Assembly: GCA_035705495.1 (NCBI GenBank)
Contig: DASSWB010000104.1
Coordinates: 1-33,208, forward strand
DNA length: 33,208 bases
Direction of reading: 5' to 3'
Source: DASSWB01 sp035705495
GTDB taxonomy: Bacteria > Bacteroidota > Bacteroidia > Flavobacteriales > Flavobacteriaceae
Below the pieces are notes generated by a model that had not been told where the DNA came from, searched no databases, and saw only the letters and a program-made list of their open reading frames with translations. The position numbers and the translations under genes were made by a program. This document shows positions 8,201 through 15,099 of this stretch, piece after piece. The stretch's first letter is position 1, and each line of letters begins with the position of its first letter.

Positions 8201-8438
8201 TGGAATGAGAAGTAGATGGTTATTTAATTTCATGTCTGTAATTGCTTTTGCAAGTATCATGATGACCTATTTTGGTGTCAATTTCTATTTGTCTGGTTTG
8301 CATTCGTATGCCAGTGGTGATAAAGTAATTACCCCAAATTTCGTTTATTATTCTGTTGCGATTGTAGCACTGTTAGGATTCTTTTCTTATTTAAGATATA
8401 AGAAGTTTTATTCGAAAGGAACCAAGGCTCGTAAATAA
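5256..8438 (+). CDS. ccsBA: Fused cytochrome c biogenesis protein CcsB-CcsA (system II haem exporter/ligase)
   Basis: A 1060-residue inner membrane protein that joins CcsB (ResB) and CcsA (ResC) in one chain, the system II machine that moves haem outward and attaches it to CXXCH motifs of c-type cytochromes. Three helices (about residues 10-97) precede a large periplasmic ResB domain and another helix at about 430-452. A signal-like hydrophobic segment follows (LTTILAFFFLSVGGFAQAQ, about 474-492), then a soluble region of roughly 250 residues, then the CcsA helices from about 750 on. The haem-handling WWD motif is NESWGRYWGWDPKETW (about 945-960). Candidate haem-ligand histidines lie in LHTAGLIARW, SGHAPWSDAYESM (near 807) and the late LHSYASGD. 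The ATG fits the promoter at 5223-5230. It is convergent with fumC. Confidence 0.92.
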   Translation: MQKKIASFLFSTRLMAVLFIVFAAALGIGTFVENEYSTDTAKKLIYNTLWFEAIMAVFLINFAGNIKRYRLYKKEKWSTLLIHLSFVIILLGAFVTRYISYEGMMPIREGEVANTFLSQKTYLTTLIDGEIDGEPLRREVQEEILLAPGTDNYVEINTDYNKEPVKIEIIKYIHGAEEGLVEMENGENFLKIVEAGGGDRHDHFLKEGQVSNIHNVIFTFNSYRDGAINIVHKDGEYTISSPFEGSYTRMADMKEGTVSKDTVQPLVLRSLYNLGGMQFVIPEPFVTGKYDIISTEVKSKEQPDAVTVKISTNGESKTVSLLGGLGMINDPKKLNVGGLEFYVRYGSKEHELPFSIQLKDFIAEKYPGTEDSSVPRYASFKSKVEVIDNGEQWPYEIYMNHVLDHEGYRFFQASFMPDEKGTVLSVNHDFWGTWITYIGYTLLYIGLIWILFDRGSRFGELKKMLDKIKRRKKHLTTILAFFFLSVGGFAQAQDNDHKHDMSISEARIDSLLKEIVVKEEHAEKFGHLVVQDLAGRMKPVNTLGSELLRKLSKADKFKDYNSDQILLSILQNPTLWYNVPIINVKKDNDSIRRILGVDQDQKYLALTNFFDEKGNYKLASYLEGAYKASVRNQFEKDFVNVDGRVNLLYNALQGKLLRIFPIPNHDNNKWVSYPEAGEAGFTGMDSVYTKQIIPLYVSALYKAKQTGDYEEADLYLQSIKDFQERFGSEVLPEESKINAEILYNKYDIFRNLFWMYMLSGVLMLVFVIFQIFKDNKFIRSFIGLTKIAVAIMFILHTAGLIARWYISGHAPWSDAYESMIYVAWATMLFGLLFGRKSDLTIASTAFVTSMILMIAHWNWMDPAIANLQPVLDSYWLMIHVSVIVGSYGPFTLGMILGAVSLILMLMTTEKNKVKMDLNIKEITIITEMALTIGLVMLTIGNFLGGQWANESWGRYWGWDPKETWALVSIMIYAFVIHMRLVPGMRSRWLFNFMSVIAFASIMMTYFGVNFYLSGLHSYASGDKVITPNFVYYSVAIVALLGFFSYLRYKKFYSKGTKARK

Positions 8439-8473
8439 AATAAGTTTTCATTATTTGGTTAATTCTGAAACAA

Positions 8474-8504
8474 AAAAAATCTGCTGATTTTCAGCAGATT
8501 TTTT
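8474..8504. terminator. Bidirectional rho-independent terminator
   Basis: A perfect 14-bp stem (AAAAAATCTGCTGA / TCAGCAGATTTTTT) with a 3-nt loop, between the convergent ccsBA and fumC genes. A- and T-runs at the base serve both directions. Confidence 0.9.
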
Positions 8505-8530
8505 GTTTTATAAAAAAGATAAAAAATGAG

Positions 8531-9916
8531 TTAAACCATTTGTTCCGGTTTTACCCATTGATCAAATTCTTCTTCGGTTACATGTCCCAATCTTACCGCT
8601 TCTTCCCTTAATGTTGTTCCGTTTTCATGCGCGGTATTCGCTATTTCTGCGGCTTTGTAATACCCTATTTTTGTGTTTAATGCAGTAACAAGCATCAAGG
8701 AATTGTTCAATAATTCTGTAATTCGTTTCTGGTTCGGTGTAATTCCGACAGCACAGTGTTCATTAAAAGAAACACATGCATCTCCTAGTAATTGTGCACT
8801 TTGTAAAAGATTGGAGGCCATTAAAGGTTTAAAAACATTCAATTCGAATTGTCCTTGCATTCCGCCAACCGTCATCGCTACATCATTTCCCATTACTTGC
8901 GCACAAACCATGGTTAAGGCCTCACATTGCGTAGGATTCACTTTTCCAGGCATGATGGAAGATCCAGGTTCATTCGCTGGAATATTCAATTCACCAATTC
9001 CGCTACGCGGACCAGAAGAAAGCATTCTGATGTCATTCGCGATTTTATTTAATGAAACGGCGAGTTGCTTTAAAGCACCGTGCGTTTCAACAAAAGCATC
9101 ATGAGCGGCAAGTGCTTCAAATTTATTTCCCGCGGAAACAAAAGGTAATTCAGTGAATTTTGCAATAAATTCGGCCACACGTTTAGAATATCCTTTTGGT
9201 GTGTTCAAGCCTGTACCAACCGCCGTTCCGCCCAGTGCCAATTCAGCTAAATGAGGCAAAGTGTTTTCCAAAGCTTTTAATCCGTGATCCAATTGTGCAA
9301 CATAACCGCTAAATTCTTGTCCCAAGGTTAGGGGAGTGGCATCCATAAAATGGGTACGGCCAATTTTTACCACGTTTTTAAATTCTTCCGATTTTTTCTT
9401 CAGCGTATTTCGCAGTGCCTTTACACCAGGAATTGTTACCTGAACCACCTTTTTGTAAGCAGCAATGTGCATTCCGGTTGGAAAAGTGTCATTTGAAGAC
9501 TGTGATTTATTCACATCATCATTCGGCTGCAACGTTTTTTCTCCTTCCCCAATATTTTTACCAGCCAATTGATGCGCACGGTTTGCAATAACCTCGTTCA
9601 TATTCATATTGCTTTGGGTCCCACTTCCGGTCTGCCAAATTACCAGCGGAAATTGATCATCATGTTTCCCTTCCAAGATTTCTTCACAAACTTTTGCAAT
9701 TAAATCCCTTTTCTCTACAGGAAGAACGCCCAACTCACAGTTTGTGAATGCAGCCGCTTTTTTTAAATATGCAAAACCATAAATGATCTCCAATGGCATG
9801 CTTCCGGCAGCACCAATTTTAAAATTATTTCTGGAACGTTCGGTTTGCGCGCCCCATAACTTATCGGCGGGGACCTTTACCTCGCCCATAGTATCCTTTT
9901 CAATTCTGTACTCCAT
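8531..9916 (-). CDS. fumC: Class II fumarate hydratase (fumarase C)
   Basis: Iron-independent fumarase interconverting fumarate and L-malate in the TCA cycle; a cytosolic homotetramer. The 461 residues include the family signatures: GTQSNMNMNEVIANRA, SSNDTFPTGMHIAA, the catalytic-histidine segment GRTHFMDATPLTLGQE, and the mobile loop GSSIMPGKVNPTQCE with the catalytic serine. I place the start at the ATG at 9916, so the protein begins MEYRIEKDTMGEVKVPADKLWGAQ as in other FumC proteins. An ATG six codons upstream (9934) is possible but adds an atypical MIIPKN. No exact -7 element is seen; TAATTTTA upstream is one mismatch away. It ends just after the shared terminator with ccsBA. Confidence 0.96.
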   Translation of the reverse strand: MEYRIEKDTMGEVKVPADKLWGAQTERSRNNFKIGAAGSMPLEIIYGFAYLKKAAAFTNCELGVLPVEKRDLIAKVCEEILEGKHDDQFPLVIWQTGSGTQSNMNMNEVIANRAHQLAGKNIGEGEKTLQPNDDVNKSQSSNDTFPTGMHIAAYKKVVQVTIPGVKALRNTLKKKSEEFKNVVKIGRTHFMDATPLTLGQEFSGYVAQLDHGLKALENTLPHLAELALGGTAVGTGLNTPKGYSKRVAEFIAKFTELPFVSAGNKFEALAAHDAFVETHGALKQLAVSLNKIANDIRMLSSGPRSGIGELNIPANEPGSSIMPGKVNPTQCEALTMVCAQVMGNDVAMTVGGMQGQFELNVFKPLMASNLLQSAQLLGDACVSFNEHCAVGITPNQKRITELLNNSLMLVTALNTKIGYYKAAEIANTAHENGTTLREEAVRLGHVTEEEFDQWVKPEQMV

Positions 9917-10053
9917 ATTTTTTGGTATTATCACTGTAAAAATTTAGAACGTAAAATTAGTGAGATTTCAATTCTCTACCGAAGATTTCGGCTTATTTAT
10001 AACCGTGGAAAATAAAATTTTAATTTTATTGTATAAACAAATTCAGACTTTCT

Positions 10054-10061
10054 TATATTTG
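10054..10061 (+). promoter_or_regulatory. -7 element (TATATTTG) with upstream TTG, for the 57-residue gene
   Basis: Exact TAnnTTTG match with a TTG at 10029-10031, a 22-nt spacer. This is the only promoter in the window with both boxes at an accepted spacing. It lies 25 nt before the ATG at 10087. Confidence 0.6.
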
Positions 10062-10086
10062 GCAAAAGATTACAAAAAGGGAAATC

Positions 10087-10260
10087 ATGTTTGAATTCGA
10101 TCAATTTTTAGGATTTTTAGCGTTTATGTTCATTGCCCTTATGGGGTTTTGGCTTATGTTGTTCCTAGTTTCCATCGTACCTTATTGGATAGGTGGTTCT
10201 GTCAAGGAAATGATGGATGAAAGAAAAGAGAAGAAACGTCTGGAAAAGGAGAAAGTATAG
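10087..10260 (+). CDS. 57-residue single-span membrane peptide with a charged tail
   Basis: A short gene of 57 residues reading MFEFDQFLGFLAFMFIALMG at the N-terminus. One or two hydrophobic segments (about residues 8-36) are followed by a strongly charged helix, KEMMDERKEKKRLEKEKV. It has its own promoter (10054-10061), a purine-rich stretch (AAAAAGGGAAATC) before the ATG, and a terminator beginning the base after its stop codon. This tight promoter-gene-terminator unit argues that it is real and separately regulated. I do not recognise a family. The form resembles small regulatory or assembly subunits of membrane complexes, but no partner is evident among its neighbours fumC and the outer membrane receptor. 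Confidence 0.7.
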   Translation: MFEFDQFLGFLAFMFIALMGFWLMLFLVSIVPYWIGGSVKEMMDERKEKKRLEKEKV

Positions 10261-10287
10261 AAAATGGGACTCACGTCCCATTTTTTT
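10261..10287 (+). terminator. Rho-independent terminator of the 57-residue gene
   Basis: A 10-bp stem (AAAATGGGAC / GTCCCATTTT) with loop TCAC, followed by a T-run. It starts immediately after the stop codon. Confidence 0.85.
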
Positions 10288-10293
10288 GATATA

Positions 10294-10319
10294 AAAAAAC
10301 CGCCATTTGGCGGTTTTTT
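10294..10319. terminator. Second terminator hairpin, serving the convergent receptor gene
   Basis: An 11-bp stem (AAAAAACCGCC / GGCGGTTTTTT) with loop ATTT, seven bases beyond the first hairpin. On the minus strand it follows the receptor stop codon (10336), so the two hairpins probably terminate the two converging transcripts. Confidence 0.85.
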
Positions 10320-10335
10320 ATTTTCTAAATTGTTT

Positions 10336-12891
10336 CTATTCCGTAAAACTACCTTCTCCCATTTCCTCTTGGTCTTGTGCGGCACCTTCTCTTTGTTGTC
10401 TTTGTTCCCTTTTTTGCTGATTAAATCTATAGGTGAAAGAGATGCTGATTGCCCGTTGCCTCCATTGGAATTCACTTTCTCTTTCGAAAAAATCTGTAGT
10501 GGTAAGCGCACTTCTTTTTCTGGAATTTAATAAATCCCTCACATTTAAAGAGATGGTGGCATTTTCATTCCAAATATCCTTTGCCAATGCCATATCGATT
10601 GAAAGTAAACCGTCAGACTTTGTTTGGGCATCTTCTGATGCACCTCGATAGAATGCATTCGTTTGCCATTGAATTTTTGCCGGTAAAGTTACTTTTGATC
10701 CGAACCTTGCAAACCAGCTTGTGTTTTTGGCTCCATAATCTACTGCTTCAATTCCATCATTCGGGTTGGCGTCATATTCGCCTTCTGTTTCAAATTGAAA
10801 AAAGTTGAAACTACCGTTCAGTCTTAACCAATCTGTAGGATTGTACATAAGACCTGCTTCTGCACCCAATCGCTTATTGCTGGCCAAGTTTATGGGAATT
10901 GTTCTGATTATTGTAATTCCATCTGAAGTTTCCTGATCTGTAGCTTGTTCAACTCTTTCAAATGAATCGGTTTCGTGTTGGTAATAGACGGAAGAAGTCA
11001 GTGTTAGTTTTTCCCATCTCTTCAAATATCCAATGTCATAAGCATCTGAAAAAGCAGGTTCCAAATTCGGATTTCCTTGGAAGATATTTGTTCGGCTCGA
11101 TCTTGAAGGAAATGGATTTATAAACCATCCTCGCGGTCTGTTGATTCGTCTGTTATAACCGATTGTAATATTTTCCTTCTCGTTCAGTTCGTATATTAAA
11201 TTAATGGTGGGAAACAATCCGAGGTAATTATTGTCGAAATCAGTATCAATAGGAATTCCAAATTCTTGCTGAAGTTCTTCTTCTGTCAATTCTGATTCAA
11301 TTTTTCCCTTTAACTGTGTGTTTTCCAATCTTAAACCTAAAAGAAAGGAGAAATCGCCAAATTTATTTCCATACTGCGTGTAAAGTGAGTTTACATTTTC
11401 GGTATAATTGAAAACGTTCGATAATTCTTGACTGATTTCCATGTTTCCAGTTGCAAGATTTTCAAAACTTAGTTGGTAGTCGGTGATTTCTTCTTCAAAA
11501 TTTCCGCGGTAACCAGCTTCGAACTGAGCATCTTCTCCAATTGGCAAAACATAATCTGTTTGAAGTAAAAATTCATTTTGTGTTTCTTCGGTGAAAATTT
11601 CTTCATTTTCAAAATCTACCATTGCATTTTCCGGATCAAATTCAGAAACAAAAGTCTCTTGAGTTTCAGCATCTTTTTCATATTGAAAATCTGCCGTTAA
11701 CTGATGACCTTCATTATTGAATTTATTGATATAATTCAACGCAAATTGATAACTTTTATCCTCTTCGGTCACAAATTCTGAACGCTCGGTTCGTTGCTCC
11801 ATCACACCGTTATTATACCTGCGACTCATATTGGTGGTAAGATCTTCATCTTCTCCATATCTTAAAAATCCTGTTGCTGTAAGTGAGGATTTATCGTTTA
11901 TGTAATATTCAATTCCAAGACTTGTGTTGAAATTTCGGTTGAGTCGTTCCACCTCCCGATCTTCGATAACCCTTTCAAATGCAGGTTCTACCAAATCTCC
12001 ATTTTCATCTGGAAAAGGAAAATATTCGGTGTTTGAGTAAAACTTTCCGGGTGCATCAAAATATCTGAAACCCGATGTATTGAATAAATTGAATTTGTCA
12101 GTCCTATAATTTATGTTGGCTGAAAGTCCGGCATTGTCTGGATGGCCCGCTGTTGCTGTAACAGATCCGTTAAAACCAAGTGTTTTTTCTTTTCGTAAAA
12201 TGATGTTCAAAATACCCGCCGTTCCTTCAGCGTCATATCTTGCGGAAGGTGAGGTAATCACTTCAACGCGTTCTATTGCATCGGCAGGTAGTTGTGATAG
12301 TACGTCGGTATTTCCGAATCCCGCCATTGCCGAAGGTTTTCCGTTTATCAGAATACGTACGTTTTCATTTCCCCGCAAACTAATAGCACCTTCAACATCC
12401 ACCGCAACAGAAGGAATATTGCTCAAAGCATCGCTTACAGTTCCTCCTTGAGTGGTTAAATCTTTCCCGATCGTGTAGATTTTTTTATCCAAGCGGACTT
12501 CCACTTGTGTGGTTTCGGCGGTTACGATAACTTCATCCAAACTTGCAGCCGACATTCCGAGAACAATGGTTCCTAAATTCAATTCGGAATCCATGGTTCT
12601 GTTTTTGAAAACCTTGGGTTCAAACGAAATAAATTCTACGGTGATATTATAGGTTCCTGAAGGAACTTCAACTGTGAAAAAACCATCTACATTGGAAATT
12701 CCTCCAGTTAAAAAATCAGGATCTGTGGTACTTTGAATGGCAACAGTTGCATATTCCAGGGGTACTCCCGATTCATCTGTAACTTTCCCCGAAATTGTAA
12801 CCTTCTGATTTTGTGCATAACCGCTAAAGCTGAAAAATAATATAAAAAGAAGGGCACTTTTTAAAAAGTGCCTTTTTAAAATGGAACTCAT
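10336..12891 (-). CDS. TonB-receptor-like outer membrane beta-barrel protein with carboxypeptidase-regulatory-like domain
   Basis: An 851-residue outer membrane protein. In order: signal peptide (to about residue 27, ending YAQ); a carboxypeptidase-regulatory-like beta-sandwich (VTISGKVTDESGVPLEYATVAI...NVDGFFTVEVPSGTYNITVEF, about 30-105); a plug-like domain (GGTVSDALSNIPSVAVDVEGAISLRGNENVRILINGKP); then a large barrel of the type Pfam calls outer membrane protein beta-barrel family. There is no SusD-like partner, so this is not a polysaccharide utilisation locus and the ligand is unknown; a siderophore, peptide or metal is possible. I choose the ATG at 12891 (MSSILKRHFLKSALLFILFF) because the upstream ATG at 12924 adds eleven non-signal residues. 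A charged Q/R/E-rich tail of about 25 residues follows the last barrel strand (SISFTYRFN). Confidence 0.88.
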   Translation of the reverse strand: MSSILKRHFLKSALLFILFFSFSGYAQNQKVTISGKVTDESGVPLEYATVAIQSTTDPDFLTGGISNVDGFFTVEVPSGTYNITVEFISFEPKVFKNRTMDSELNLGTIVLGMSAASLDEVIVTAETTQVEVRLDKKIYTIGKDLTTQGGTVSDALSNIPSVAVDVEGAISLRGNENVRILINGKPSAMAGFGNTDVLSQLPADAIERVEVITSPSARYDAEGTAGILNIILRKEKTLGFNGSVTATAGHPDNAGLSANINYRTDKFNLFNTSGFRYFDAPGKFYSNTEYFPFPDENGDLVEPAFERVIEDREVERLNRNFNTSLGIEYYINDKSSLTATGFLRYGEDEDLTTNMSRRYNNGVMEQRTERSEFVTEEDKSYQFALNYINKFNNEGHQLTADFQYEKDAETQETFVSEFDPENAMVDFENEEIFTEETQNEFLLQTDYVLPIGEDAQFEAGYRGNFEEEITDYQLSFENLATGNMEISQELSNVFNYTENVNSLYTQYGNKFGDFSFLLGLRLENTQLKGKIESELTEEELQQEFGIPIDTDFDNNYLGLFPTINLIYELNEKENITIGYNRRINRPRGWFINPFPSRSSRTNIFQGNPNLEPAFSDAYDIGYLKRWEKLTLTSSVYYQHETDSFERVEQATDQETSDGITIIRTIPINLASNKRLGAEAGLMYNPTDWLRLNGSFNFFQFETEGEYDANPNDGIEAVDYGAKNTSWFARFGSKVTLPAKIQWQTNAFYRGASEDAQTKSDGLLSIDMALAKDIWNENATISLNVRDLLNSRKRSALTTTDFFERESEFQWRQRAISISFTYRFNQQKREQRQQREGAAQDQEEMGEGSFTE
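12853..12872. repeat. 20-bp perfect palindrome in the signal-peptide coding region
   Basis: GGCACTTTTT at 12853-12862 is followed directly by its reverse complement, AAAAAGTGCC, at 12863-12872. It encodes part of KRHFLKSA, codons 7 to 13 of the receptor. In mRNA it can form an 8-bp stem with a 4-nt loop, followed by a U-rich stretch. Its position 19 nt into the coding sequence could affect translation or early transcription. Confidence 0.6.
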
Positions 12892-12981
12892 ATCTTGTTT
12901 TTGTGTTGTTGGACAAAATAACACTAGAAAGGTTTAATGGGATCTGTGTTTTTTTGCGGATTTTTTAAATTGAAAAAGCAA

Positions 12982-13356
12982 CTAATTGTTTGCCCGTTCA
13001 TTAATTCGTCTTGCCCGTGCATTATTTATTTCCATATATCGAAGAAATTGAGGTCTTGTTAAGATATCCCGCATGTCCGCATATTCCCTTTTTTGGAGGT
13101 TATTTAATACTTTTCGCTTCTCTTCCGCTGGTAAATTTGATTGAATAACCTCATCTTTTTTCATGGCAAATTCAATAATTTTATCCTCCATCAATTCCAT
13201 TTGTTCAAGACTCATCGCCAATTCTCTTGTCCACTCTGCTGCTTCTTGAGCAGCTTTGGCTTCCATTTCGCGACTGGGTTCACCTTGAATCATATTTTGT
13301 GCATTCCCTGTCAAGGAAAAAATACTGATTGCTATGATAATAAAATACCGTTTCAT
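12982..13356 (-). CDS. Small secreted helical protein, function unknown
   Basis: A 124-residue protein with a signal peptide (KRYFIIIAISIFSLTGNAQ) and an otherwise all-helical, highly charged body with many E, K, R, M and A residues. The ILTRPQFLRYMEI segment (about residues 98-110) loosely resembles the LTxxQ pattern of Spy/CpxP periplasmic chaperones, and the protein has a similar size, but I would not assign it to that family. An exact -7 element lies 18 nt before its ATG. It is upstream of the receptor gene by 90 nt on the same strand and may be cotranscribed with it, so the pair may act together at the envelope. Likely periplasmic. Confidence 0.65.
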   Translation of the reverse strand: MKRYFIIIAISIFSLTGNAQNMIQGEPSREMEAKAAQEAAEWTRELAMSLEQMELMEDKIIEFAMKKDEVIQSNLPAEEKRKVLNNLQKREYADMRDILTRPQFLRYMEINNARARRINERANN

Positions 13357-13373
13357 GATTCTGACTTTTCTTT

Positions 13374-13381
13374 CAAAATTA
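13374..13381 (-). promoter_or_regulatory. -7 element (TAATTTTG on the minus strand) for the small secreted protein
   Basis: Exact TAnnTTTG match, 17 nt before the start codon at 13356. No -33 TTG at the usual distance. Confidence 0.5.
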
Positions 13382-13447
13382 AGAACGGCTTGTGTTTATT
13401 ATGGTTAATCGCGGGTTAAAGTTTTTAAAAAGTTATGACCTAACTTG

Positions 13448-13792
13448 TTAATTAATAAGTTTTTCTATTTCAGAGGAAGGTCGGCCAACTACAGCTTTAT
13501 GATCTTTTTCAACAATAGGTCGTTCAATTAACTGCGGATTGTCGACCAGTATTTTAATCAATTCCTCATCGTTCAAATTCTGATTTTTAAACTGTTCTTT
13601 CCATATATTTTCATTCCGACGAACAATTTCTGATGGTTTCATTTGAAGTTTTTGCAGTAAATTCTTCAATTCATCTTCAGATAAAGGTTGTTTCAAATAT
13701 TCCCTTACTTCGAATTCTTGACCCGAATTTTCTACTATCTCTAATCCTTCGCGGGATTTTGAACATCTGGTATTGTGGTAAATTTTTATCAT
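13448..13792 (-). CDS. arsC: ArsC-family arsenate reductase-like protein
   Basis: A 114-residue thioredoxin-fold protein of the glutaredoxin-dependent arsenate reductase (ArsC/YfgD/Spx) family. The catalytic cysteine is C10 (NTRCSKSRE). The arginines that bind the arsenate oxyanion in ArsC appear at about R58, R91 (LIERPIV) and R104 (VVGRP), matching the enterobacterial R60/R94/R107 pattern. The length is that of the short YfgD-like branch. No arsR, acr3 or arsB neighbour is present, so a true arsenic-resistance role is uncertain and a general thiol reductase role is possible. It lies downstream of prfB on the same strand, separated by a 109-nt repeat-rich spacer. A TAACTTTG match at 13842-13835 inside that spacer could be its own promoter. 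Confidence 0.85.
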   Translation of the reverse strand: MIKIYHNTRCSKSREGLEIVENSGQEFEVREYLKQPLSEDELKNLLQKLQMKPSEIVRRNENIWKEQFKNQNLNDEELIKILVDNPQLIERPIVEKDHKAVVGRPSSEIEKLIN

Positions 13793-13799
13793 TTTGGAA

Positions 13800-13910
13800 A
13801 AGTTTAAAGGTTAAGAAGTAAAAAGTAAAAAAGGCAAAGTTAAAAATAGCAATTATTTAGTCTCCTGTCTACTAACCACTGCACACTGACCACTGATATC
13901 ACTATTCACT
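13800..13910. repeat. Degenerate GTTAAAAA run and CACTGAC run between prfB and arsC
   Basis: 13800-13850 carries decayed AAGTTAAAAAG-type units. 13871-13910 carries CACTGAC-type units (ACTAACCACTGCACACTGACC...). The second run reaches past the prfB stop codon (13904-13902). No gene is visible in the spacer. The two runs are of the same kinds as those at 3699-3751 and 16126-16315. Confidence 0.65.
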
Positions 13911-15000
13911 CTCCCTCTGTCCCATCATCATTAAATAAGCTTTCAAAAACCGATCAATTTCGCCATCCATCACGGCATCTACATTTCCAGTTTCTTCTGA
14001 AGTCCGTACGTCTTTTATCAATTTGTACGGATGCATCACATAGTTTCTGATTTGCGATCCCCATTCAATTTTCATTTTAGAAGCTTCAATTTCATCGCGT
14101 TGTGCTTGCTGCTTTTTCAATTCGATTTCGTACAACTGACTTTTCAGAAGTTGCATTGCTTTCGTTTTATTATCCAATTGTGAACGCGTTTCAGAATTTT
14201 CGATGACAATTCCTGAAGGCGCATGCCTCAATCTCACGGCAGTTTCAACCTTATTTACATTCTGTCCTCCAGCTCCGGAGGAACGCATCGTTTCCCAAGA
14301 AATATCCGAAGGATTGATTTCAATCTCAATAGTGTCATCTGCCAAAGGATACACATAAACCGAAGCAAAAGATGTATGTCTTTTTGCATTACTGTCAAAA
14401 GGGGAGATTCGTACCAATCGGTGTACTCCATTTTCTCCTTTGAGCCACCCGAAAGCATAATCGCCTTCAATTTCCAAAGTCACGGTTTTTACGCCTGCAA
14501 CTTCTCCCGCTTGATAGTTCAATTCTTTAATTTTATAATCCTGCTTTTCGGCCCACATCAGGTACATCCGCATGAGCATTTCAGCCCAGTCACAACTTTC
14601 TGTTCCGCCGGCACCCGCGGTAATTTGTAAAACCGCACTCAGATTATCGCCTTCTTCTGAAAGCATGTTTTTGAATTCCAGTTTTTCAATTAAATCCAAT
14701 GCCTGTGCATGTTTTTCCTCAACTTCTTCGGCTGTAGCTTCTTTTTCTTTGTAGTATTCAAAAATGATTTCGAGATCTTCGACCAAAGTTTCGGCGGAAG
14801 CATAATCCTGAACCCATTTTTTTTCGGCGTTGAGTTCGCGCATAAGAAGTTCGGCCTTTTTTGCGTCATCCCAAAAATCGGGTGCAAAGGTTTTTTCTTC
14901 TAAATTGGTGATTTCAATTTGTTTGGCATCAACGTCAAAGATACTGCCTCAATGCGGTGACGCGAGACTTGAGGTCTTTGATATTATCTTGTGTGATCAT
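13902..15000 (-). CDS. prfB: Peptide chain release factor 2, made by programmed +1 frameshift
   Basis: RF2 recognises UGA and UAA stop codons and triggers peptide release. The gene is in two frames. Frame one runs from the ATG at 15000 for 21 codons (MITQDNIKDLKSRVTALRQYL) to TGA at 14937-14935. After skipping one base, translation continues from GAC at 14936 to the stop at 13902, giving 365 residues, exactly the length of the E. coli protein. The junction reads ...LRQYL-DVDAKQIEI. The stop-recognition tripeptide SPF is at about residues 199-201 and the catalytic GGQ at 244-246. An uninterrupted frame alone (from 14843) would lose the N-terminal domain. It has its own -7 element at 15027-15020. 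arsC follows on the same strand. Confidence 0.96.
14934..14940 (-). promoter_or_regulatory. RF2 autoregulatory frameshift site CTTTGAC
   Basis: The canonical slippery sequence: the CTT codon slips to TTT when RF2 is scarce and the in-frame TGA is read slowly. Upstream codons are TTG AGG CAG TAT, aligned with the E. coli CUU AGG GGG UAU. The internal Shine-Dalgarno-like element is reduced to GAGG. Confidence 0.95.
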
Positions 15001-15019
15001 GTAAAAAAAATATTTTCAA

Positions 15020-15027
15020 CAAAAATA
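15020..15027 (-). promoter_or_regulatory. -7 element (TATTTTTG on the minus strand) for prfB
   Basis: Exact TAnnTTTG match 19 nt before the prfB ATG at 15000. A TTG lies 25 nt further upstream, slightly beyond the usual spacing. Confidence 0.5.
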
Positions 15028-15099
15028 GAATTAAAGCTTTCCTTTCCGAAACAATTATCTTTTTATTTAATAGTTTTAATTTTTAAAAAGGAAAAATCG

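Noticed and set aside
8673..9104. 143-residue open frame antisense to fumC
   Set aside because: Lies wholly within a strongly conserved fumarase gene; shadow frame.
10182..10530. Open frames across the 57-residue gene's terminators
   Set aside because: They run through two clear terminator hairpins and the 3' end of the receptor gene.
10336..13356. Polysaccharide utilisation locus
   Set aside because: The receptor has no SusD-like partner, glycoside hydrolase or sigma/anti-sigma pair nearby.
13448..13792. Arsenic resistance island
   Set aside because: Only the ArsC-like gene is present; no arsR, efflux pump or mobile element is next to it.
14223..14630. 135-residue open frame antisense to prfB
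   Set aside because: Shadow of RF2 coding sequence with no supporting signals.
14843..15000. prfB looks like a truncated or frameshifted pseudogene
   Set aside because: The break is exactly CTTTGAC with in-frame TGA, the combined product is 365 residues, and the sequence on both sides matches RF2, so it is programmed recoding.
14830..15099. N-terminal extension of threonine aldolase by 90 residues
   Set aside because: The extension overlaps prfB on the opposite strand and is not aldolase-like; the ATG at 15100 gives the conserved N-terminus.
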